Position numbers and translations under genes: made by a program. From positions 124,001 to 188,000 of the forward strand of contig NZ_JAKZAL010000006.1 of NCBI RefSeq assembly GCF_022538115.1: 64,000 bases of DNA, given 5' to 3'. Below, piece after piece: positions 26,350-34,281 of this stretch. The stretch comes from Cognataquiflexum rubidum. Lineage in GTDB: Bacteria > Bacteroidota > Bacteroidia > Cytophagales > Cyclobacteriaceae. The notes under the pieces are model-generated. The model saw only the letters and a program-made list of their open reading frames with translations, was not told the origin of the DNA and ran no database searches. The stretch's first letter is position 1. Each line of letters opens with the position of its first letter.

Positions 26350-27261
26350 ATGGAGAATTTTGAAAAGGCGATGGTCGGAATGGACCTCACGGAAATGGAT
26401 GATATTCTTATTTCCAAAATGGGGGTATTATCCGAGATCCTCGGAATCAAAAAACTTTATTTTATCCATGTTTCCAAAAACCTAGCCCTGCCGGATGAAA
26501 TCAGAGAAAAATTCCCCGACTTGGTGGCTCCTGCCGATGAAGCCATAGAGGCGGAGATCATGACCATCATCAAACAAAACCAATTCCCCGAAAACGTGGA
26601 AATAGAAGTTTTTGCTGAAGAGGGGAATCCGATGACTACTTTCCTGAGGTGGGCAAAACTGAAGGATGTAGACCTCATCATCATGGGAAGGAAAATTACA
26701 CTCAAGGGAAGTGGTTCACTTGCCAAAACAATGGCCCAAAAGGCTCCGTGCTCCGTTTTATTCCTGCCTGAGAGGATCGAAATGAAAGTTCCCAAAAGGA
26801 TATTGCTTCCAATGGACTTTTCGGAGCATACCAATATGACGATAAATTTCGCTCAAAAAGCTGCAGAACAATTTGATGCTGAAATTTTTGCGCTGCATTT
26901 GTATGAAGTCCCGACAGGATACCACAAAACAGGGAAATCTTTTGAAGAATTTGCCAAGATCATGGAAGAAAATGCCCGAAAGGATTTTGACAAATTTGTA
27001 AAGAAGCATCAGCACCCGGAATTCGATTGTCTTTTTATATTGTCAAACAAAGGCGAGCCGGGTCAACTGATTATAGAAAAAGCCAAGGAAAAGGGAATGG
27101 ATTTGATTTTGATGGGAAGTAGAGGTAGGACCGCATCAGCAGCTGCATTGCTTGGCAGTGTAGCTGAAAAATTGGTAGAGGTCAACAATGAAATCCCTAT
27201 GTTGATATTTAAGAAAAAAGGTGAAACTATGGGCTTTTTCGATGCCTTATTCAGAATCTGA
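26350..27261 (+). CDS. Tandem-domain universal stress protein (UspA family)
   Basis: A 303-residue cytoplasmic protein with two Usp domains. The first spans residues 1-145 and the second 150-285 (KRILLPMDFSEHTNMTINFA opening; DLILMGSRGRTASAAALLGSVAEKL near 255). The G-x2-G-x9-G-S/T-type ATP-binding loop is clear in the second domain, and the first ends with MGRKITLKGSGSLA, a weaker version. Members modulate survival under stress. It is single-standing, with a strong hairpin terminator 30 nt downstream. Confidence 0.88.
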   Translation: MENFEKAMVGMDLTEMDDILISKMGVLSEILGIKKLYFIHVSKNLALPDEIREKFPDLVAPADEAIEAEIMTIIKQNQFPENVEIEVFAEEGNPMTTFLRWAKLKDVDLIIMGRKITLKGSGSLAKTMAQKAPCSVLFLPERIEMKVPKRILLPMDFSEHTNMTINFAQKAAEQFDAEIFALHLYEVPTGYHKTGKSFEEFAKIMEENARKDFDKFVKKHQHPEFDCLFILSNKGEPGQLIIEKAKEKGMDLILMGSRGRTASAAALLGSVAEKLVEVNNEIPMLIFKKKGETMGFFDALFRI

Positions 27262-27290
27262 TTGGACAAGAATATTTCACAAGCCTCAAA

Positions 27291-27327
27291 ACAAAAAACC
27301 CAAGCTCTAGCAACTTGGGTTTTTTGT
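27291..27327. terminator. Bidirectional intrinsic terminator
   Basis: Fourteen-bp perfect arms 27,291-27,304 and 27,314-27,327 (core CCCAAG/CTTGGG) carry an A-run on the left and a T-run on the right. It lies between the convergent usp gene and the phosphotransferase gene ending at 27,361, and could serve both. Confidence 0.85.
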
Positions 27328-27360
27328 TATAAGAAACTGAAAGTCAATTTTAAAAGCGAT

Positions 27361-28728
27361 TCAGTAAGCATTTTCCCTATTAACAATCAATTCATAGACT
27401 GTCAGGATGCAGATTTTGAGGTCAAGTAAGATTGACCAGTTTTGGATATAAAAATAATCAAGTTTGACCCTTGAACGAATTTGGTAAGGATTTTCAATTT
27501 CACCGCGATAGCCTTTTACCTGTGCCAGCCCTGTGATTCCGGGTTTGATTTTATGGCGGCTATTGTATTTTTCAATTTGGGTTTTGAAAAGCATATTGAT
27601 TGGAATGGGGTGAGGTCTCGGACCTACTATAGACATATCCCCTAACAATACATTAATAAATTGTGGCATTTCGTCGATAGAAGAATTCCTCAAAAATGCT
27701 CCGATTCTGGTAACCCTTGGATCATTTTTAGTTGCTTGATGGGTATCTGCGTAGTCATTAGGAGTCATGGACCTGAACTTCAGACAGAGAAATACCTTAT
27801 TATTTTCACCATTTCTTTCCTGAATGAAGAAAACCGGGCCTTTGGACTCCATTTTTATTAAAAAACCAACAAGTGGAATTAACCAGCTCAAAACAAAAAC
27901 AATCACCAACAAAGAAAATACTATATCAAAAGTACGTTTCAAGGCTCTGTGAAAGAAATTATCAAGAGGGATCTCATTGACATTAATTACTGTAAGGTCT
28001 CCATATCGTGAAAATGAAAGGTTTTTCTCTAACTGAAGGGCGCCACTTGGTATAATTTTCACCTTAATGAAATGATCATCAGCAAAGGCAATTAACCTAT
28101 CAATGATTTTTTTATCCAAGAATTGGTTTATATAAATTAGGTCAATTCCTAATTTTTCGGCTTCATCGAAAAATGAGTTTATTTTCCCCCGCGTTCTCAA
28201 AGAGTGCTCATCGTCGTAATAACCCAAAAACTTGATCCCAAAATCCTTTCTGAGTTTGAATACATCTTCTAATCGATTTCCCAGTCCCCCGCTTCCAATA
28301 ATGACAGCTTTTCTATGATTGTAACCTTTTGTATGGAGCCTTTTACTTATAAAATGGAGAAAAATTCTATAAAAAGACAATGATAAAAAAAGTACTACAG
28401 CAAGAGACAAAAAAGAGAGTAGCCTAAGTGCATTATCATGAAAAGGCATCCATATCAAAGATATAATAGCCAAAAACCATGCAAGGGAACTCAATAATTT
28501 TTTGAAGGTTTGATTTGGTTCATCAGTACGCTCCAATTTGTAGTCTTCCTTTAGAATAGAGATAACCAGCCAGATCATTACAAATGCAGGGAAATTCAGA
28601 AAATCTAAACTTTGGGCATCGGAAAATGGCTGAAGTAAAAGACCGGAGATAAAAAAAGAAAACGAAACTACCCCTATGTCACCTAAAACGAAGAACCACG
28701 GAAAATAACTGTAAAAGCGTTTTTTCAT
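27361..28728 (-). CDS. Second polyprenyl-phosphate sugar phosphotransferase
   Basis: A 455-residue paralogue of the WcaJ-type enzyme at 21,305. It has N-terminal hydrophobic helices (about 10-120), a nucleotide-binding-like centre (AVIIGSGGLGNRLEDVF near 140) and a helix near 275-297. The catalytic domain contains GPVFFIQERNGENN, CLKFRSMTPNDYAD, DEMPQFINVLLGDMS and VGPRPH. It should start synthesis of a lipid-linked glycan. It stands alone with a shared terminator downstream and is divergent from a methyltransferase gene. Two initiators imply two glycans or two condition-specific starters (inference). Confidence 0.9.
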   Translation of the reverse strand: MKKRFYSYFPWFFVLGDIGVVSFSFFISGLLLQPFSDAQSLDFLNFPAFVMIWLVISILKEDYKLERTDEPNQTFKKLLSSLAWFLAIISLIWMPFHDNALRLLSFLSLAVVLFLSLSFYRIFLHFISKRLHTKGYNHRKAVIIGSGGLGNRLEDVFKLRKDFGIKFLGYYDDEHSLRTRGKINSFFDEAEKLGIDLIYINQFLDKKIIDRLIAFADDHFIKVKIIPSGALQLEKNLSFSRYGDLTVINVNEIPLDNFFHRALKRTFDIVFSLLVIVFVLSWLIPLVGFLIKMESKGPVFFIQERNGENNKVFLCLKFRSMTPNDYADTHQATKNDPRVTRIGAFLRNSSIDEMPQFINVLLGDMSIVGPRPHPIPINMLFKTQIEKYNSRHKIKPGITGLAQVKGYRGEIENPYQIRSRVKLDYFYIQNWSILLDLKICILTVYELIVNRENAY

Positions 28729-28888
28729 AAAAATAGCAAATATTCCATTCCAAAACGTACCTGACTCAAGAAAGATATATTCAAGACGGATTTATTCAAA
28801 GTGTTTTAGTCAATCTCAACCGCAGGCAAATTTATGAAAGAATATCGATGCACAACCACTTTTTACTGAATTAATTTGGCAAAATGGA

Positions 28889-28896
28889 TATCTTTG
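28889..28896 (+). promoter_or_regulatory. Candidate Bacteroidota -7 box
   Basis: TATCTTTG matches the TAnnTTTG -7 consensus and lies 24 nt before the ATG at 28,920. No good -33 TTG box at the usual 19-21 nt spacing was found, so support is partial. Confidence 0.4.
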
Positions 28897-28919
28897 CCCT
28901 AAAGATTTCTATTTAACGC

Positions 28920-29588
28920 ATGCTCACTTTAAAAACTTTATTTGCCTCTTCTGATCAAAAGGGTTCATTGGGATATAAATTTAGAAGTAATAGGTTTAAA
29001 GTTGTTGAAGAATTAATTTACAATAGCTTCAAAAGAGAATTACCCATTACAATCTTGGATATTGGGGGAAGGGCATATTTTTGGAAGGATCAGGAATTAT
29101 TAAGAAAAGGATTGGTCAAAATCACCCTGCTTAACCTCCAAAAAGAAGAAACTGATATTCACGGTCTACTTTCAGTTTCCGGAGATGCTACTGATCTTTC
29201 AGAATTCGCGGATGGAAGTTTCGATCTGGTATTTTCCAATTCCGTGATTGAGCATCTCTATAATTGGGAAAATCAGAAGAAAATGGCCAAGGAAGCCAGG
29301 CGTGTAGGGAAGAAATACTTTGTGCAGACCCCAAACAGGCATTTTTTTATGGAGGCGCATTATGTTCTCCCTTTTGTCCAGTATTTACCAAAGAACCTGA
29401 CCCGATTTCTATTGACCAAAACAAAACTAAGTAGAGGGGCAAAATGGAACCCCAAGGATGCACAGCAATACCTAGATGAAATCAGGCTATTGACTTATGC
29501 AGAGATGAAAACATTATTCCCCGGTGCAAAGATGTATAAGGAGAAATTTTTTGGGATGAACAAATCCTTTAGCGCGCATAACCTTTGA
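28920..29588 (+). CDS. Class I SAM methyltransferase
   Basis: A 222-residue methyltransferase. Motif I is ILDIGGRAYFW near residue 46, SGDATDLSEFADGSFDLVFSNSVIEHL (85-112) contains motifs II to IV, and the later part (KKYFVQTPNRHFFMEAHYVLPF) resembles sugar or lipid-linked substrate methyltransferases. It is divergent from the second phosphotransferase gene, suggesting a role in the same glycan pathway (inference). The substrate is unknown. Confidence 0.8.
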   Translation: MLTLKTLFASSDQKGSLGYKFRSNRFKVVEELIYNSFKRELPITILDIGGRAYFWKDQELLRKGLVKITLLNLQKEETDIHGLLSVSGDATDLSEFADGSFDLVFSNSVIEHLYNWENQKKMAKEARRVGKKYFVQTPNRHFFMEAHYVLPFVQYLPKNLTRFLLTKTKLSRGAKWNPKDAQQYLDEIRLLTYAEMKTLFPGAKMYKEKFFGMNKSFSAHNL

Positions 29589-29693
29589 ATTAATTCAAAG
29601 GCATTGTACACTAAGTTTTTTCTGCCTTCAAAACAGCATTAGAAATTATCATATCCAAAAATTGAATAATATTCTAATTTAGGATTTAACATA

Positions 29694-30791
29694 TCAAGGT
29701 TTCCAAATAACCACCCCCACCATCGAATCCGCAGTACCATAATAGAGAAACCACTGATTTTTGAAATATACCAAGCCCTCCACAAATGTAGTTCCATCTA
29801 CATACTGCCCGGATTTTTCAAAGGGAAGTTCGGGTTTCAGGAATGGCTTTTCGGTCCGATCAAGCAACTTCCATGGCTCATTTTTATCAAACAAGGCCTG
29901 TCCTGCGGTATAAACCCTATTTCCCAATTCTTTGACACCGATGTCTTTTTGGTTGCCGGCATTATAGAGGACGACAATGCCGTCTTTGGTCAGCACCGGT
30001 GGAGGTCCAGCTTCCACCAGCCATGAGTCAAAGTACCCCAATCTCGGACTAAGTAAAGGGGCTATATTTCCATCAGATCCTTCAATCGGTTCCCAGTGAA
30101 CCAAATCCTCCGAGCTCGCCAACCAGATATGCGGCACGCCAAAGTACATCCAATATTTGCCGTGAATTTTAGCAGCTACGAGTTTGCCATCTTTGAGTTC
30201 AGTGACGATGGCACCTGATTTGGTTTCACGGTTGTGGTATTTGCCATCTTTGAAATCCCTGAAAATCGGCCCGTGTTTTTCCCATGTCCTCAGGTCTTTG
30301 GACGTGGCCACCGCCAAGCGCGGAAATTCTCTGTTCCATTGGGTATAAGTCAATACATATAAACCATCCTCAGTCTGCACAATCCTCGGGTCTTCTGTTC
30401 CTCCGGTCCATTCAAATTCTTTTTGGTTGTCGTCGGTAGGAAAAAAAATAGGTTCAGGCTGTCTTTTGTAAGTTTCCCCATCTTCTGTGATTGCCAAGCC
30501 CAAACGGGAAGTATGGCCACCGATTTCCTTTTCTCCAAGTTTTTCTTCCGCACGGTAGAGGATGTGGATCTTCCCATCTTTGAGGATTGCCGCCGGATTG
30601 AAAGTAGCCATGGATTCCCATTTGACCGATCTTCCTGACATCGGATCCTGAAAGGAAGTCTTATCGGTGGGAGAAATGATGGGTTGGGGATTTTCGGCGC
30701 GGAGAAAAGGTCCTAGCATCCAGGGTTTTTCTTGGGAGAAAGCTGTCAAAGAAGAAATGAATACGGTAAGAAATATTAAGGTCTTTTTCAT
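29694..30791 (-). CDS. Secreted GH130-family glycosidase/phosphorylase
   Basis: A 365-residue protein with signal peptide MKKTLIFLTVFISSLTAFS. It has the five-bladed propeller features of GH130, which acts on beta-mannosides by phosphorolysis or hydrolysis: FNPAAILKDGKIHILYRAEE near 63, GTEDPRIVQTEDGLYVLTYT near 130, KIHGKYWMYFG near 207, and WLVEAGPPPVLTKDG near 252. A signal peptide favours hydrolysis of external mannan-like glycans over cytoplasmic phosphorolysis (inference). It is a single gene, not in a recognisable PUL. The transcript would end in a gap with no clear terminator. Confidence 0.87.
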   Translation of the reverse strand: MKKTLIFLTVFISSLTAFSQEKPWMLGPFLRAENPQPIISPTDKTSFQDPMSGRSVKWESMATFNPAAILKDGKIHILYRAEEKLGEKEIGGHTSRLGLAITEDGETYKRQPEPIFFPTDDNQKEFEWTGGTEDPRIVQTEDGLYVLTYTQWNREFPRLAVATSKDLRTWEKHGPIFRDFKDGKYHNRETKSGAIVTELKDGKLVAAKIHGKYWMYFGVPHIWLASSEDLVHWEPIEGSDGNIAPLLSPRLGYFDSWLVEAGPPPVLTKDGIVVLYNAGNQKDIGVKELGNRVYTAGQALFDKNEPWKLLDRTEKPFLKPELPFEKSGQYVDGTTFVEGLVYFKNQWFLYYGTADSMVGVVIWKP

Positions 30792-30854
30792 TTTTTAGGC
30801 TTGTTAAAATTCTAAAATGTCTTGAGCTTTCTGCTCACCAAAGACTCTTCCGTC

Positions 30855-30937
30855 CGTCACCCTGAGTAAAGCGAAGGGTCTCCATACTATTTAGAAAGAG
30901 ATTCTTCACCTCCGCTAGCTCCGGTTCAGAATGACGG
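30855..30937. repeat. Interspersed near-palindromic repeat
   Basis: Reads GTCACCCTGAG...GAAGGGTCT...AGATTCTTC...TCAGAATGACGG. The two ends are roughly inverted copies, giving an imperfect long hairpin. Related sequences are at 17,489-17,590 and, as fragments, at 3451-3497 and 3689-3739. It fills the 183-nt gap between two minus-strand genes. Confidence 0.65.
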
Positions 30938-30974
30938 AATTTGATTTTTCATCTCCTTGCAGTATATGTAAGCT

Positions 30975-32558
30975 TCAAAACCTCACCAAGGTAATCAATT
31001 CGGCCACACAGACAGGTTTATCGGCATGGTTAGATTCCATGGTGGCTTGGATAAATAGCTTCGTGTTTCCATCAGGACTTTCTTCCACATTGGTCAAAGT
31101 GGCTTTGAGCCGGATTTGATCGCCGGAATAGACCGGAGCGGGAAACCTGACCTTGTTTACACCATAATTCAGCGCCATTTGTACACCTTCCAAAGGCAGG
31201 ATTTCATATATCAATTTGGGGACAAGTGACAAAGTCAGGTATCCGTGGGCCAGGTTTTTTCCTCCCGGCAATAAAGCAGCTGCTTTCTCGGTATCGACAT
31301 GGATCCATTGAAAATCCTCCGTGGCTTCGGCAAACTTCTGAATCACTTCTTGGGAAACCGTTGTCCAGCTGCTTGTTCCCAATGACTTTCCAACCTGCTT
31401 TTTCAAATCCTCCACACTTCTGTACACTCGTTCGCCCTCTTCGGAAGATTCCTCCTCGATCGACTTGATACTTGCATCTTGATACTTGATATTCTCATCT
31501 CGCATTGTTTGGTCCCTAAGCCTGTCGAAGGGCTCGCTTTGTTCGGTCCCTGAGCCTGTCGAAGGGCTCGCTTCATCTTGATTCTCCAAAACCACCATCG
31601 CCTTCCCCATCACCTTTCTGTCCATCATGTCCCTCAAAGCCTGCGGTGATTCTTCCAAGGAGTACACTTTGTGGATATGTTGGCTGATTTTTCCCGATTG
31701 GATCATTCCGACAAGGTCTATGATGTTTTGTTGGTTTTGTTTTGGTTCTTCAGTGGAAAATCTTCCCCAAAAAACACCCATGATATCACAACCTTTGAGC
31801 AAAGCCAAGTTGAACGGCAACTTTGGAATCTCTCCTGCCGCAAATCCAATCACTAAGTATCTGCCTTTCCACGCCATTCCCCGCAAAGCTGGTTCAGCGT
31901 ATTTGCCGCCTACTACATCCAAGACCACATCTACCCCTTTGCCATCTGTGAGTGTTTTGATTCGTTCCTTTAAGTCATCGCTTTCGTAATTGATCAGGTG
32001 GTCAGCTCCTTTTTCTTTGCAAACAGCCAATTTCTCAGCAGTGGAAGCTGCTGCGATTACTGTCGCACCCATTACTCTCCCTAGTTCCACAGCTGCCAAT
32101 CCTACCCCTCCGGAGGCACCAAGAACCAAAAGCGTTTCTCCGGGTTGGATATTTGCCCTGTCCTTCAAGGCATGGTAAGCTGTGCCAAAAGTGTAAAGGG
32201 TAGAAGCTGCTGTCATGTAATCCATTTGGGGTGGAATAGGGAAAACACGATCCGCTGTAACTTTTACTTTTTCGGCAAAACCACCCCAACCACAAAGTGC
32301 CAACACCCTTTGCCCTTCTTTGAGGTGTTTGACCCCCGCTCCGGTTTTTTCTATTACACCTGAAACCTCGCCACCGGGTGAGAAGGGCAGTGTAGGCTTA
32401 AACTGGTATTTGTCCTGAATCAGCAAAACATCTGGAAAATTGACCGCACAGGCTTTGACTCGGATGAGAACTTCTTTTTCTTCCAAAACAGGATCATCGA
32501 TATCAGAATAGGTCAAAGTTTCCGGAAGTCCGTGATGGGTACAAAGGATGGCTTTCAT
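30975..32558 (-). CDS. Quinone oxidoreductase-MaoC hydratase fusion
   Basis: A 527-residue two-domain protein. Residues 1-325 are a medium-chain NADPH:quinone oxidoreductase (GWGGFAEKV near 90, GASGGVGLAAVELG near 150, no structural zinc cysteines). Residues about 380-527 are a MaoC-type (R)-hydratase domain with DFQWIHVD and AHGYLTLSLVP containing the catalytic Asp/His pair. The linker (328-378) is low-complexity and is encoded by two copies of a REP-like 29-mer (31,511-31,539 and 31,545-31,573) plus a TTGATACTTG word repeat near 31,465-31,492. A function in fatty-acyl or beta-oxidation-like metabolism is likely; the pairing is unusual. Confidence 0.85.
   Translation of the reverse strand: MKAILCTHHGLPETLTYSDIDDPVLEEKEVLIRVKACAVNFPDVLLIQDKYQFKPTLPFSPGGEVSGVIEKTGAGVKHLKEGQRVLALCGWGGFAEKVKVTADRVFPIPPQMDYMTAASTLYTFGTAYHALKDRANIQPGETLLVLGASGGVGLAAVELGRVMGATVIAAASTAEKLAVCKEKGADHLINYESDDLKERIKTLTDGKGVDVVLDVVGGKYAEPALRGMAWKGRYLVIGFAAGEIPKLPFNLALLKGCDIMGVFWGRFSTEEPKQNQQNIIDLVGMIQSGKISQHIHKVYSLEESPQALRDMMDRKVMGKAMVVLENQDEASPSTGSGTEQSEPFDRLRDQTMRDENIKYQDASIKSIEEESSEEGERVYRSVEDLKKQVGKSLGTSSWTTVSQEVIQKFAEATEDFQWIHVDTEKAAALLPGGKNLAHGYLTLSLVPKLIYEILPLEGVQMALNYGVNKVRFPAPVYSGDQIRLKATLTNVEESPDGNTKLFIQATMESNHADKPVCVAELITLVRF
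31511..31573. repeat. Tandem REP-like 29-mer inside a coding region
   Basis: Two 29-nt copies, one mismatch apart, with a 34-nt period, each containing CCTGTCGAAGGGCTCGCTT. The same DNA is translated in two different frames within the linker (STGSGT then FDRLRD), since 34 is not a multiple of three. The motif is an interspersed repeat known from many bacterial genomes (general knowledge, not checked here). Confidence 0.85.
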
Positions 32559-32752
32559 AGATAAAAGTTTTTGGTAAAATAGGCAATTCCTTATTTAAAA
32601 CGTAATTTTGCCCCACTCAAAATACGGTTCCTGCAGAGGATTGTAACATAAGAAAGCACCATTCCATTGCCTTGAAATAAAGGGAAAATGAATGGCGAAA
32701 TATTAAATTGCTTTCCGACTTTGCGTCTTTGCAGGACCTAAAAACCCCAAAT

Positions 32753-34141
32753 ATGTCAGTTAAACAGTATATCCAAGACAATCAGGACAGGTTCCTGAAC
32801 GAACTTTTAGACCTTTTGCGCATCCCATCTGTGAGCGCCGATCCCAAATTTAAAAATGATGTTTTTGCAGCCGCTGACTTTGTCAAAGAAAGTCTGATCA
32901 AAGCCGGTGCCGACAAAGCTGAAATCTGTCAGACCGCCGGTTATCCGATTGTCTATGGCGAAAAGATCATTGATCCTGCTTTACCGACGGTATTGGTATA
33001 TGGCCATTATGACGTGCAGCCTGCCGATCCTTATGAATTGTGGGATTCGCCGCCTTTTGAACCTGTCATCAAGAAGACCGAAAGACATCCTGATGGGGCT
33101 ATTTTTGCCCGTGGCTCGGCAGATGACAAGGGTCAGTTTTACATGCATGTGAAGGCTTTTGAAGCCATGATGGCCACCAATGCTTTACCCTGCAATATCA
33201 AATTCATGATCGAAGGTGAAGAAGAAGTAGGTTCTGAAAACCTGGATATTTTTGTCAAAGAAAATCTCGAAAAACTCAAAGCAGACGTGGTCATTGTGTC
33301 GGATACGCACATGATTTCTATGGAGGATCCCTCCGTGACTGTAGGTTTGAGGGGATTGGCTTACATGCAGGTGGAGGTTACAGGTCCAAACAAAGACCTT
33401 CATTCGGGAACTTTTGGAGGTGCTGTTGCCAATCCGATCAATACACTTTGCAAAATGATTGCTTCTCTTCATGATGAAAACAACCATGTGACCATACCGG
33501 GATTTTATGACAAAGTGGAAGAATATTCCGCTGCTTACCGGGAGGAATTGAACAAAGCGCCATTTGACTTGGAGGATTATAAAAAGAAGCTCGATATCGC
33601 GGAAGTTTCAGGTGAAAAAGGATATACCACAATCGAGCGGGTCGGAATCCGTCCGACTTTAGATGTCAACGGCATTTGGGGAGGCTATACCGGAGAAGGT
33701 GCGAAGACGGTACTTCCTTCCAAAGCTTATGCAAAAATCTCAATGCGCTTGGTTCCTAACCAAGACCATAAAGAAATCGCCCAAATGTTTGAAGACCATT
33801 TCAAATTGATCGCTCCGGCATCCGTGAAAGTAAAAGTTATCTCCCACCATGGTGGGGCAGCAGCAGTGGTGCCGACGGATTCTCCCGGGTATAGGGCAGC
33901 AGAAGGTGCGATTATGGAAGCCTTTGGCAAAAAAGCCATCCCGACAAGAGAAGGGGGTTCTATTCCGATTTGTGCCTTATTTCAAAAAGTAATGGGACTT
34001 GATCCGATATTGTTGGGATTCGGTTTGGATACCGATGCATTGCATTCCCCCAATGAGCATTATGGACTCAAGAATTATTTTATGGGAATAGAGACGATTG
34101 CTTTGTTTTTCAAACACTTCAAAGAACAAGCCACCAAATAA
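32753..34141 (+). CDS. M20-family dipeptidase
   Basis: A 462-residue zinc metallopeptidase of family M20 that cleaves dipeptides or related amides in the cytoplasm. YGHYDVQPAD near residue 83 holds the first His and Asp, RGSADDKGQ near 122 the bridging Asp, and EGEEEVGS near 156 the catalytic Glu pair. SDTHM follows near 187, and LHSPNEHYG near the C-terminus gives the last His. An extension to 32,708 would encode a stretch made of a CTTTGCGTCTTTGC repeat word, so the ATG at 32,753 is chosen. A partly palindromic repeat follows. Confidence 0.9.
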   Translation: MSVKQYIQDNQDRFLNELLDLLRIPSVSADPKFKNDVFAAADFVKESLIKAGADKAEICQTAGYPIVYGEKIIDPALPTVLVYGHYDVQPADPYELWDSPPFEPVIKKTERHPDGAIFARGSADDKGQFYMHVKAFEAMMATNALPCNIKFMIEGEEEVGSENLDIFVKENLEKLKADVVIVSDTHMISMEDPSVTVGLRGLAYMQVEVTGPNKDLHSGTFGGAVANPINTLCKMIASLHDENNHVTIPGFYDKVEEYSAAYREELNKAPFDLEDYKKKLDIAEVSGEKGYTTIERVGIRPTLDVNGIWGGYTGEGAKTVLPSKAYAKISMRLVPNQDHKEIAQMFEDHFKLIAPASVKVKVISHHGGAAAVVPTDSPGYRAAEGAIMEAFGKKAIPTREGGSIPICALFQKVMGLDPILLGFGLDTDALHSPNEHYGLKNYFMGIETIALFFKHFKEQATK

Positions 34142-34146
34142 AAGTC

Positions 34147-34217
34147 TCCCACAAAGACACGGAGGCACAAAGCAATATACTATTTGTGTCTCTGTGCCTT
34201 AGTGGGAATTGTGTCTC
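34147..34217. repeat. Imperfect palindrome of GTGTCTCTGTGCC words
   Basis: The left arm (CCCACAAAGACACGG AGGCACAAA) and the right arm (TTTGTGTCTCTGTG CCTTAGTGGG) are inverted over 24 nt with about four or five mismatches, across a short AT-rich loop. It lies between the dipeptidase and dsbD and may act as a terminator. Confidence 0.6.
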
Positions 34218-34281
34218 ATTTTCTTGAACTATTTTGCTGAAAACCACCTTTATCAATCAGATTCGCCTACATCACACCGCA

